The notes under the pieces were generated by a model, which saw only the letters and a list, made by a program, of their open reading frames with translations, was not told where the DNA came from and made no database searches. DNA of 55,911 bases from Nostoc sp. 'Peltigera membranacea cyanobiont' 210A (GTDB taxonomy: Bacteria; Cyanobacteriota; Cyanobacteriia; Cyanobacteriales; Nostocaceae): NCBI RefSeq assembly GCF_002246015.1, contig NZ_NOLJ01000007.1, positions 516,792 to 572,702 of the forward strand, read 5' to 3'. The number at the start of each line of letters is the position of its first letter. The stretch's first letter is position 1. Shown here piece after piece: positions 46,007 through 53,835 of the stretch. A program made the position numbers and the translations under genes.

Positions 46007-47095
46007 TTGCTGAATACCATTACAGACCAAGTTTCAGTATCAGATACACAAACAAAATCGCCAAGGTTGTGGATACCTGAACGGGTACTGTTTACACCTG
46101 CTGCCCTAGATGAAGATTGGGGGCAGCAGATTCTTAAACGTGTGCAGTCACTCAACTTACCAATAGAAGAATTATCACAGAACCGCCTGAAGGGTCTGCG
46201 CGGTGAGTCTGAGCGAGATACTTACAACATCGCCAAGCGTACCTTAGCGGTGGTTACTGCACCACCCAGTTCTTTTAAACTGAGTCCTATTCCACCTTCT
46301 GCCGATTGGCAGTTTCACCTTGCCGAAGGTTGTCCGGCTCACTGTCAATACTGCTACCTAGCGGGTAGTTTGTCAGGGCCACCTGTCATCCGAGCTTTTG
46401 CAAACTTACCGCAGATATTAGAGAACTTAGCTAACTACGAGCAACAGGGAAAAACCACAAGTTTTGAAGTTAGCTGTTACACAGACCCATTGGGTATTGA
46501 GCATTTAACTGGAAGTCTTGCTGAATGTATCCGTTACTTTGGCACTCGTACCAATGCACATCTACGTTGGGTATCGAAGTTTGATGCTGTGGATGGATTA
46601 CTCGATTTACCACACAATGGGCATACTCGCTGTCGGATGAGCGTTAATGCCGCACCGATTTCTGGTAAGTTTGAAGGTGGCACAGCATCCGTAGCATCCA
46701 GACTGAATGCATTCCGACGGTTGGCGTTACCACAAGAGCGTAGCGGTGGCGGTTATCCAGTAGGTTTGGTTATTGCGCCAATTATGCCAATAGATGATTG
46801 GCAAATGCACTATAGTCGTTTGTTTGACCAGATAAACGAGGCACTGGATTTTGATTGTAACCTTACCTTTGAACTCATCTCACATCGGTTCACGCCTGGG
46901 TCAAAAGAAGTGTTACAAACTTGGTATCCGCAATCCAAATTAGAGATGGATGAGGCAAAACGCAGCGTCAAGCGTAATAAGTTTGGCGGGACGAAGTACG
47001 TTTATGAGAAAGATACAATGAAGGCGTTGCGTAGCTTTTTTGAGAGTGAGATTAGTAGGCGCTTTCCAAATGCTGAAATTCTTTATTGGACTTAG
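46007..47095 (+). CDS. Spore photoproduct lyase family radical SAM protein
   Basis: A 362-residue enzyme. The radical SAM cluster motif is CPAHCQYC (CX3CX2C) in AEGCPAHCQYCYLAGSLSG, near residue 106. The rest follows the SPL fold, with YTDPLGIEHLTGSLAECIRY and CRMSVNAAPISGKFEGGT. Spore photoproduct lyase repairs thymine dimers of spores using S-adenosylmethionine; the cyanobacterial relatives have no known substrate and these organisms make no endospores. Akinete or UV/desiccation repair is a guess. The start is TTG at 46007 behind GGAG (about 45994-45997). A hairpin terminator follows the stop. Confidence 0.82.
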   Translation: MLNTITDQVSVSDTQTKSPRLWIPERVLFTPAALDEDWGQQILKRVQSLNLPIEELSQNRLKGLRGESERDTYNIAKRTLAVVTAPPSSFKLSPIPPSADWQFHLAEGCPAHCQYCYLAGSLSGPPVIRAFANLPQILENLANYEQQGKTTSFEVSCYTDPLGIEHLTGSLAECIRYFGTRTNAHLRWVSKFDAVDGLLDLPHNGHTRCRMSVNAAPISGKFEGGTASVASRLNAFRRLALPQERSGGGYPVGLVIAPIMPIDDWQMHYSRLFDQINEALDFDCNLTFELISHRFTPGSKEVLQTWYPQSKLEMDEAKRSVKRNKFGGTKYVYEKDTMKALRSFFESEISRRFPNAEILYWT

Positions 47096-47142
47096 AAGAC
47101 TACTTCGCTCATATAGAGTTTGAGCAAATTAATTATTGGGTT

Positions 47143-47182
47143 AGAGAGCGATCGCTATATTATTATGCGATCGCTCTCTTTT
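47143..47182 (+). terminator. Terminator hairpin made of two HIP1 sites
   Basis: AGAGAGCGATCGC (47143-47155) and GCGATCGCTCTCT (47167-47179) form a perfect 13-bp stem with an 11-base loop, followed by TTT. It lies 48 bases past the radical SAM stop. Each arm contains the full GCGATCGC palindrome. Confidence 0.7.
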
Positions 47183-47420
47183 CAGGTTGCTCAGGTTCGT
47201 TAGGGTAAAGCCGTAACACACAGAATTGGTATAAGCACTGAAGTGCTTAAAAATCCAGGACTAAAGTCCTGACTACGAACTTTTTTACCTCTCGCGTGGG
47301 TTTGGCTATGACCACTCAAAGCGAGATAATTTGGGCAGAGGACAGGCAACGTTATAAATTAATAGTGTATCTGCAATACCGGACTTGTTCTGGCTTAGTC
47401 TCAATAGCAAAGGTTTGGAG
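47183..47420. other. Intergenic region before the site-2 protease
   Basis: This stretch has two small hairpins, AAGCACTGAAGTGCTT (47233-47248) and AGGACTAAAGTCCT (47257-47270), which together resemble a short repeat scattered in Nostoc-like genomes. The protease start has only AAAGG (47410-47414) as a weak ribosome-binding site. Confidence 0.5.
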
Positions 47421-48902
47421 ATGTTTACTTTATCAGAAACTTCTATCCTGGCGGCAATCCTACTGGTAGCTTTAGGCATTTTAGGCTGGGGCTTTTATCG
47501 CGCCAGACCTTTTGGTAAGCTGGGAATCTTAGCCTGGTTACAGTCGGTGGTGTTGATGACTCCCTGGCTCCTGTTTTTTGGATTGTTTGCCGCAGGGATT
47601 TACATCAATATAGCGGGTATATTGTTCTTGGTGGTGACATCCGCCGGATTGTATGTTTACTTGGGCAGACAGTTACGCGCTGCTGGGCAAGATGACATCC
47701 TCAAGCAACGCGCAACCGAAAGACTCGCCGCTGCTTCCTCACTTGCAGCAAATTCCCCACAACTAGCAGTCACAGAACTGAAAGCGGAAATCCCGCCAAT
47801 ACCGGAAGATGACTTGAATGCAATTAAAGGTATTTTCGGTATCGATACATTTTTTGCCACAGAAACGATCGCTTACCAAGATGGAGCCATTTTTAAAGGC
47901 AATTTGCGGGGAGAACCAGAAGAGACTCACAACCGTCTAACTGCAAGTTTACGGCAACGCCTTGGCGATCGCTATCGTCTGTTTTTAGTGGAAAACACAG
48001 ACGGTAGACCCGTGATGATTGTCCTACCGAGCCGCAACGATCCCCGGCCGATGTTGCGATCGCAAAAAGTCTTTGCAGGTATTTTGTTAATAGCAACTAT
48101 TGCGACTAATTTAGAAGCTGCGGGATTACTGCTGAATTTTGATTTTTTTGGCAATCCAGGGCGGTTTCAAGAAGCTTTGCCCATAGGCGCTGGAATATTT
48201 TCGATTTTAGTAGCTCACGAAATTGGTCATTGGTTACTTGCACAGCGTCACCAAATTCGCCTTAGCTGGCCATTCTTTCTACCCGCAGTGCAAATTGGCT
48301 CCTTTGGTGCAATTACCCGCTTTGAGTCTCTGTTGCCCAACCGCAAGGTATTATTTGATATTGCCTTAGCAGGGCCAGCCGCAGGTGGTATTGTCTCTTT
48401 GTTAATGCTGGTGACAGGCTTGCTGCTTTCCCACCCAGGTAGTTTATTTCAATTGCCCAATCAGTTTTTCCAAGGGTCGATTTTGGTGGGAAGTTTGGCG
48501 CGAGTTGTCCTTGGTTCGGCGTTGCAGTCACCCTTGGTAAGCGTTCATCCCCTAGTAGTTATTGGTTGGCTGGGGTTAGTAATTACCGCGTTGAACTTAA
48601 TGCCAGCCGGACAACTCGATGGTGGGCGGATTATTCAAGCGATTTATGGACGCAAAACCGCAGGACGGGCAACGATCGCAACTTTAATTTTACTGGCGCT
48701 AGTGTCTCTCGGTAATATGATTGCCATGTACTGGGCGATCGTGATTTTCTTTTTGCAACGGGATCAAGAACGCCCTAGCTTGAATGAAGTCACTGAACCA
48801 GATGATGCTAGAGCCGCTTTGGGGCTTTTGGCTCTATTCTTGATGATTACTACTCTTTTACCCCTCACTCCCGGCTTGGCTGGGCGTTTAGGAATAGGAT
48901 AG
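47421..48902 (+). CDS. Site-2 (M50) zinc metalloprotease, membrane bound
   Basis: From the ATG at 47421 (MFTLSETSILAAILLVALGI) the protein has 493 residues; the 12 residues upstream in frame are not needed. Two N-terminal helices are followed by a soluble domain (about 85-215). The zinc motif is H266-E-I-G-H270 in VAHEIGHWLLAQ, and the third zinc ligand is D400 in LNLMPAGQLDGGRI. At least six further helices surround these. Site-2 proteases cut transmembrane segments of regulators; it resembles the plant/cyanobacterial EGY type, whose HEXXH and NxxPxxxxDG motifs are present. Substrate unknown. Confidence 0.88.
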   Translation: MFTLSETSILAAILLVALGILGWGFYRARPFGKLGILAWLQSVVLMTPWLLFFGLFAAGIYINIAGILFLVVTSAGLYVYLGRQLRAAGQDDILKQRATERLAAASSLAANSPQLAVTELKAEIPPIPEDDLNAIKGIFGIDTFFATETIAYQDGAIFKGNLRGEPEETHNRLTASLRQRLGDRYRLFLVENTDGRPVMIVLPSRNDPRPMLRSQKVFAGILLIATIATNLEAAGLLLNFDFFGNPGRFQEALPIGAGIFSILVAHEIGHWLLAQRHQIRLSWPFFLPAVQIGSFGAITRFESLLPNRKVLFDIALAGPAAGGIVSLLMLVTGLLLSHPGSLFQLPNQFFQGSILVGSLARVVLGSALQSPLVSVHPLVVIGWLGLVITALNLMPAGQLDGGRIIQAIYGRKTAGRATIATLILLALVSLGNMIAMYWAIVIFFLQRDQERPSLNEVTEPDDARAALGLLALFLMITTLLPLTPGLAGRLGIG

Positions 48903-48907
48903 TGTTT

Positions 48908-49085
48908 ATGGAGCCTACACCCAAACAAGCAATATCCGCAATTCGGGTGTGCGCTCAACTTACCAGGGTTTATAAACGAATTAGACCTTGTAAGATTAGA
49001 CGAGCGCACCAGAAATGTTTATATCTTGGCGAATAATTCAATCGAAGCTGAGGTAACACTAACTGGAGAAATTCTTTGGTTATGA
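48908..49085 (+). pseudogene. DUF6888 family gene with a frameshift
   Basis: The first frame reads MEPTPKQAISAIRVCAQLTR and ends at 49034-49036 after 42 codons. From about 48975 the family continues in another frame: DLVRLDERTRNVYILANNSI and EAEVTLTGEILWL, with the stop at 49083-49085 overlapping the next ATG (ATGA). Joining the two gives a protein of about 58 residues with the family's usual ending, so one or two bases have been gained or lost around 48980. DUF6888 genes are usually paired with DUF6887, as here, in what looks like a small toxin-antitoxin-like unit. The frameshift probably inactivates it, although ribosomal slippage was not excluded. Confidence 0.72.
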
Positions 49086-49273
49086 CAAAACCTAACTTTC
49101 AACAAATGCCTTTAGAGCAGCTAAGAACTTATATTTTGGAGCATCGCAACGACGATGAAGCATTCCATATCTACATCGACAAGAGACGTGCCCAATCTCC
49201 AAAACAGATGCCGATGACAATTGAGGAAGCGGAGGCTGATTTACAGAGACGGTTTGGACAGCAAGCTAGTTAA
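49082..49273 (+). CDS. DUF6887 family protein
   Basis: A 63-residue protein with MTKPNFQQMPLEQLRTYILE and the tail ADLQRRFGQQAS. The ATG at 49082 overlaps the DUF6888 stop (ATGA), which favours it over the TTG at 49076, although a GGAGA five bases before that TTG is also present. It is the partner of the upstream frameshifted gene. Role unknown, perhaps an antitoxin-like partner. Confidence 0.72.
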   Translation: MTKPNFQQMPLEQLRTYILEHRNDDEAFHIYIDKRRAQSPKQMPMTIEEAEADLQRRFGQQAS

Positions 49274-49281
49274 AATAATTA

Positions 49282-49323
49282 GTAATTCGTAATTCGTAAT
49301 TCGTAATTCGTAATTCGTAATTC
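49282..49323. repeat. Tandem heptamer GTAATTC, six units
   Basis: Six perfect head-to-tail copies of GTAATTC. This is a classical short tandemly repeated sequence of Nostocales and lies just after the DUF6887 stop. Confidence 0.95.
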
Positions 49324-49419
49324 AGTTTTTTAACGGGGATTGAGCGCAAAACCGGAGCAGTCTGACTGACGAGTATAAGTGTGAAGGATAAAGTATTAAC
49401 TTTCATCCTTCATCCTTTC

Positions 49420-50676
49420 TTATGGTTTCCAGCCTGCTAGCAAATTCGGGTAAGCTGTTGGTGTGGGAAAAATTTTCTGGAAGGCAGTTTGACGCTCTTG
49501 AGGCTTTTCTTTGCTCATGTTCCAGAGGGTTTCATAGAAAAAGAAAGAGACTCCGGCAAAATTGCGATCGCGTACTTTTTGCACTTGTGTCTGAATCTGC
49601 TGCATCGGTACGGATTTATTTTTCAAGCCAGCCAAAATGCCTACACTCACTGGAATATGGCTCTTGGCCGCTTTCACTTCTGGATACTCTAATTCGCTAA
49701 CAAAGATATTCAAATCATCTCGATATATCTGCAAAACTAAGTCTTCAATGATTCCTAGCCGTTCCCACTTCTGCCAGTCTGCTAAAAAGAAGTCATAAGA
49801 AAAACGTTGAGGATTAGGAGCAACGGAAACCAGGCAATTTTTTTTAGTAGCTTTAATGGCTGTAAATACCCGTTTCATAAACTCGGTGATTTTGTTAGCT
49901 CTCCAGCGTACCCATTCTGGATCTTTAAAGTTTTTGGAGGGAGCTTTTCCGCGGTGTTCTTTTTTGTAAAGTGCCACTGTATAGGCATCGTATCCTAATT
50001 CTGATGGTAAGCCAAAATGGTCATCAAATTGAATACCATCGATATTGTAGTTTCTAACAATTTCAACGATTAAATCTTGAATAAATTGTTGTACTTCTGG
50101 GCGAAAGGGATTTAGCCAAACGCGATTATGTGTCCCTTCTTTGACAATCCGAGTCCCATTACTGCGACTTGTGAGCCATTGGGGACGATTTTTAGCTAAC
50201 AGGGAATCTGCTGGAGCCATGAAGCCAAATTCAAACCAGGGAATCACCGTTAACCCTTTTTGATGTCCCACATCCACAATTTCTTTGAGGATATCTCGCC
50301 CTTTGAGTCCGGGTGTGGGATCGAGCGATCGCCCGATAACTTTTTGGGCAACTTTGCTAGGATACAATGTATATCCCCAATTCCAAACCGCCGGATATAT
50401 GGTGTTAAAATTGAGTTCATCAAGACGTTGCAAAGATCCCTTGAGGCGATCGCGCTCAAATAAGACATCACTATCAATATTTGTTAGCCACACTCCCCTT
50501 AATTCCGATTTTGGCGTTGACGGCAGCTTAATTTGAGCGTTCAAAGGGAACGATAATATCATCGTAGCGATCGCACTCAAGGCAAGCATAACGATAAACA
50601 AAAGAGACTTTCTACTTTGGCGGATATTCCACCAAGAAGAAAACTCAACACACCACTCTACAAACCTTTTCATCAT
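49420..50676 (-). CDS. Family 10-like glycosylhydrolase (GHL10/DUF187)
   Basis: The 418-residue protein has one N-terminal hydrophobic segment (about 26-46, LLFIVMLALSAIATMILSFP), so it is a lipid-anchored or exported enzyme. The catalytic domain starts ELRGVWLTNIDSDVLFERDR, and has the GHL10 strands FNTIYPAVWNWGYTLYPS, VIPWFEFGFMAP, VQQFIQDLIVEIVRNYNIDG, QFDDHFGLPSELGYD and FAGVSFFFYETLW. The D-D-H in IQFDDHFG is a likely active-site triad. Such proteins are thought to act on peptidoglycan or other glycans. It is upstream of nothing on this strand; the nifN gene lies 50 bp from its start. Confidence 0.85.
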   Translation of the reverse strand: MMKRFVEWCVEFSSWWNIRQSRKSLLFIVMLALSAIATMILSFPLNAQIKLPSTPKSELRGVWLTNIDSDVLFERDRLKGSLQRLDELNFNTIYPAVWNWGYTLYPSKVAQKVIGRSLDPTPGLKGRDILKEIVDVGHQKGLTVIPWFEFGFMAPADSLLAKNRPQWLTSRSNGTRIVKEGTHNRVWLNPFRPEVQQFIQDLIVEIVRNYNIDGIQFDDHFGLPSELGYDAYTVALYKKEHRGKAPSKNFKDPEWVRWRANKITEFMKRVFTAIKATKKNCLVSVAPNPQRFSYDFFLADWQKWERLGIIEDLVLQIYRDDLNIFVSELEYPEVKAAKSHIPVSVGILAGLKNKSVPMQQIQTQVQKVRDRNFAGVSFFFYETLWNMSKEKPQERQTAFQKIFPTPTAYPNLLAGWKP

Positions 50677-50726
50677 TATTTAAAATGTCTGTGTCAGTGA
50701 AGGAAACATTGGCATGATAACTAATA

Positions 50727-52037
50727 TTAATGCTTAACCTTTGTTTCCTGCTCTAAAAACAGATTGCCAATATCAAATAAAAGTTGCATAGTACCTCGAT
50801 AGCCAACCTTGGTAAACTGACCATGATCTAAGCGGTCAAAAATGGGAATACCTTGACGATAGAGAGGAATTTTTAAGCGTTGGCTGATCGCTACTCCATG
50901 AGAGTTGGTAATTAGTAAATCAGACCCAACCGCCAATTGCTCAAAGTCTTCCAAATCGCCGATAGTGACGCTCTTGATCGGCAGTTTTTCTAGTAGAGGA
51001 AAGCGTGTTGTTGTCACCGCTGAGTGAATCTCAACTCCTAGCGATCGCAAAAAAGCAACTGTTAACCAAAGTAAATCTGGTTCCAGCGCCAAAGAAACTC
51101 GCTTGCAACCAAAGTAAAAGTGATTTTCCAACATCATATATTGCAACTGCCGGCGTTGACGGCGGTATTTCTCTGGTACGCTGACACCACTGATATCCGC
51201 CAATGCTTGCAGGAATTTATCTACTGCTGCTAGTCCCGTCAGTTCACCAAATACCTCATAAGGTATATTGAATCTCTGATCCAAAATTTGCGCCGCACCC
51301 CGCATACTATCACCTAGTGCCAAAGTGAATACAGAACTACCAATTGAGCGCAATTGTGACAAAGTAGTGCCATTAGCTGTAATGGCACTAGAGGAATCTT
51401 CTATATGACCATCTAAAGAGCCAGAAAGATCGGGTACAACAATAGGTACAATTCCAAAGGAAGTGACAATTTCTTTGATTTCCTGGACATCACCTGGTGT
51501 GAAGGCAGAACTCGCCAAAATAGTGATTTGTGTAGGGCAAGCATCTTGCTTAGAGCTTTTTTGGGGAATTTCCCTGACTATACTCTCAACTGCGCCAGCA
51601 AAGCCATCCTGTAATGTACCTTTGAAATCCGGTGTAGAGACAAGCACAATTGGTAAATAATCTAGTTCTGGGTGACGGTGGCGAATCTCCTTAACAAAGC
51701 GCCCCATATCATCGCCTCTGGTTTCCACGAGTCCAGTACTACAAAGACCGATAATTTCTGGTTTGGATCTCTGCACCAAAGTCAAGATTGCTTGTTCAAC
51801 TCTTTCCTCACCACCCAAAATGGTTGCAACTTCGGTCATCGCCGTACTGGAAAGAGGAATCGTTTGACGGAAATGTTGTACTAATACCGCCTTAGTCAAA
51901 GCAGTACAACCTTGAGAACCGTGTAATAAAGGCATGATTCCCTTCAACCCCAAAAAGGCTAAAACTGCACCCACAGTTTGGCTTTGCTTCAGGGGATTAA
52001 CTGCAACAGATGTACTCGTAACGCTAATAATCGCCAT
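50727..52037 (-). CDS. nifN: Nitrogenase cofactor-scaffold protein, NifN type
   Basis: A 436-residue partner of NifE in the scaffold on which the iron-molybdenum (or iron-vanadium) cofactor is matured. NifN signs: PLLHGSQGCTALTKAVLVQH carrying the P-cluster-like cysteine, IIGLCSTGLVETRGDDMGRF, and the C-terminal NSHGVAISQRLKIPLYRQGI and HGQFTKVGYRGTMQLLFDI. The ATG at 52037 overlaps the nifE stop (TGATG), and its ribosome-binding site GAGGAGG lies within the nifE end. It could equally be vnfN; sequence alone does not decide. Length and motifs are normal. Confidence 0.85.
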   Translation of the reverse strand: MAIISVTSTSVAVNPLKQSQTVGAVLAFLGLKGIMPLLHGSQGCTALTKAVLVQHFRQTIPLSSTAMTEVATILGGEERVEQAILTLVQRSKPEIIGLCSTGLVETRGDDMGRFVKEIRHRHPELDYLPIVLVSTPDFKGTLQDGFAGAVESIVREIPQKSSKQDACPTQITILASSAFTPGDVQEIKEIVTSFGIVPIVVPDLSGSLDGHIEDSSSAITANGTTLSQLRSIGSSVFTLALGDSMRGAAQILDQRFNIPYEVFGELTGLAAVDKFLQALADISGVSVPEKYRRQRRQLQYMMLENHFYFGCKRVSLALEPDLLWLTVAFLRSLGVEIHSAVTTTRFPLLEKLPIKSVTIGDLEDFEQLAVGSDLLITNSHGVAISQRLKIPLYRQGIPIFDRLDHGQFTKVGYRGTMQLLFDIGNLFLEQETKVKH

Positions 52038-53476
52038 CAAATTTCCTCCTCTGAAGAATTCCCTGCTCCCCCTGCTTCCCCTGCTTCCCCTACTTCCCCT
52101 ACTCCCTCATCCTCTGACCACGGGGCTGGCTGGTATACTTGTTCCCACACAGGGTTGTAAAAAGCGGCATACAGTTCTTGTGCTACCTCTAAGATTCCTA
52201 TATACCCTGCATAGGCATGATTGCGTTCTTGATTAATATCTAGAAATGGAATCCTAGCAGTGAGAGAGGTGTCTTGATGGCGTTTATCAGCAATTAACAT
52301 ATCAGCTTGATTTTGGTTAATTAGCTGTAAAATTTCTTCAGGACTATTTTGTTCTAGAATTATGCCATCTTGACCCAGCAAACTTTTGACTCTAATTTTA
52401 TCCTCCTCAGTATTATTCTTAGTCAGAATAGCAATAACTTCCATCCCCAAGTTCTTAGCAGCAAAGATAATCAACCAACTCTTGAAACTTCCAATAGAAA
52501 GGATAATACGCTTACCTTGCAATCGGGTGATATAAACAGCGAGTTTTTCATCTATTTCAGCAGTTTCTTCTGCAATTAGTTTTTCTGTGCGTTCCTGCAA
52601 ATCAGAATTACCCAACTTGGCAGCAATATTCCTTAGACATTGATTGATTGACTCAATACCATAGATAGACTCTTCAATATAGGGAATGCCATATTTTTTC
52701 TCCATCCCTTTTGCCATGTTAATTAGTGCTTTGGAGGAGAGCAGCACGTTAAGTTTGGCACGATGGGCATAGCAAACTTCTTTGTAGATAGCATCGCCTG
52801 TAATTTTTGCCAAAACTCTGATACCTAATTTCTCCAATAACGGTAGAACATTCCATATTGCACCTGCGATATTATGTTCACCAATTAGGTTGATGTCATA
52901 AGGTGTACTAGTATCTGGTTCAGCTGTTCCAATAACATGTTCTAGCAACGCTTCACCAGCAACACGATTGCCCAAATTTTGGTTCCCAATAAAGCCAGGA
53001 CAATGTACTGGGATAGTGGGTATTCCTGTTTTCTCGGTGGCATCTTTGCAAACTCCCTCGATGTCATCTCCAATCAGGGCGGTGATGCAAGTGGAGTAAA
53101 CAAATACCGCCATCGGTTTGTAGCGTCTTGCTAATTCTAAAATGCCTTTGTACAGCTTTTTGGCTCCACCAAAGATGATATCGTTCTCATCGATGTCGCT
53201 GGTAAAGCGTATTTTGTACAGCATCGAACCCGATGAGAGACTGCTGTAACTTCCCCAAATACTGGCAGCACAGCCACTTGGCCCGTGGACTACATGAGCA
53301 GCATCGGTGATTGGTACTAGGGTAATCATTGCACTATCAAAAGCACAACTCCCTTGAGTAGTTCCAGGTTGGGGTAATTGTGTGGAGGACTTTTTTTTCT
53401 TTTGTTTCTGCTGACGAGCATCTTCGGAATTGGAGTCACTGAGTGAATCGTTGGTTTTTCCTGGAGTGGGATTCAT
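52037..53476 (-). CDS. nifE: Nitrogenase cofactor-scaffold protein, NifE type, with altered cofactor pocket
   Basis: A 479-residue NifE relative. P-cluster-like ligands are kept: C44 in SCAFDSAM, C69 in HGPSGCAASIW, C130 in VYSTCITALIGDD. The precursor-cofactor cysteine (Cys250 in Azotobacter NifE, in a VCS-alkyl motif) aligns with S247 in NVLLSSKALINMAK; I checked the codons (CTC TCC TCC). The next loops also differ: SIGSFKSWLI where GGVKSWS is usual, and DKRHQDTSLT where GGRNQYTALK is usual, though LDINQERNHAYAGY remains. The last 20 residues (EVGEAGEAGGAGNSSEEEI) come from a 9-bp DNA repeat. It is a divergent, possibly vnf-type, scaffold or one losing function. The family comparison is from memory. 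Confidence 0.82.
   Translation of the reverse strand: MNPTPGKTNDSLSDSNSEDARQQKQKKKKSSTQLPQPGTTQGSCAFDSAMITLVPITDAAHVVHGPSGCAASIWGSYSSLSSGSMLYKIRFTSDIDENDIIFGGAKKLYKGILELARRYKPMAVFVYSTCITALIGDDIEGVCKDATEKTGIPTIPVHCPGFIGNQNLGNRVAGEALLEHVIGTAEPDTSTPYDINLIGEHNIAGAIWNVLPLLEKLGIRVLAKITGDAIYKEVCYAHRAKLNVLLSSKALINMAKGMEKKYGIPYIEESIYGIESINQCLRNIAAKLGNSDLQERTEKLIAEETAEIDEKLAVYITRLQGKRIILSIGSFKSWLIIFAAKNLGMEVIAILTKNNTEEDKIRVKSLLGQDGIILEQNSPEEILQLINQNQADMLIADKRHQDTSLTARIPFLDINQERNHAYAGYIGILEVAQELYAAFYNPVWEQVYQPAPWSEDEGVGEVGEAGEAGGAGNSSEEEI
52046..52110. repeat. 9-bp repeat encoding the NifE C-terminal tail
   Basis: Units of CCCTGCTTC and CCCTACTTC on the plus strand, read on the minus strand as GEAG/GEVG. 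The repeat keeps the frame (multiple of three) and adds the acidic Gly-rich end after PAPWSEDE. Confidence 0.75.
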
Positions 53477-53835
53477 TTGTTTGGTGACAATAGGTAGAAT
53501 TTGTTAGATGTTAACTGAATTCCCAAAGGCTTTTATAGGACTTTCATTTATTAATGTATCTAAAACATGGAATAAAAGGGAATGATCGAGAGAATTTATC
53601 ATTCCCTAAAATATAAACATCAACTAGGTTAGAGAAGGAAAAAACAAAAACATGAACTAAAGTATTAAAGTATTAATTTTGCTGTGTATACTTTAGTAGA
53701 TTAGTGTTAACACGGTGACGATAAAACACTCAGAGGTTAAGATTAGCTATTCGATTACCTCCATTTTAAAAGATTGGTGAGAAAGTGGGCGAGAATAGCC
53801 CACCTAATATTTACTTTGTATTTAGCTCTTGAGTC
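53477..53835. other. nifH-nifE intergenic spacer
   Basis: 359 bases between nifH (upstream) and nifE. Just after the nifH stop lies a hairpin (53785-53803). The rest is AT-rich; no gene. A separate nifE promoter may exist but was not identified. Confidence 0.5.
53785..53803 (-). terminator. Hairpin after nifH
   Basis: GTGGGC and GCCCAC form a stem with a GAGAATA loop (as read on plus), 33 bases after the nifH stop; on the minus strand it is followed by TTTCTC. It could act as an attenuator or RNA-stabilising 3' end, as stem-loops after nifH genes do in other cyanobacteria, letting nifH mRNA exceed nifEN mRNA. Confidence 0.55.
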
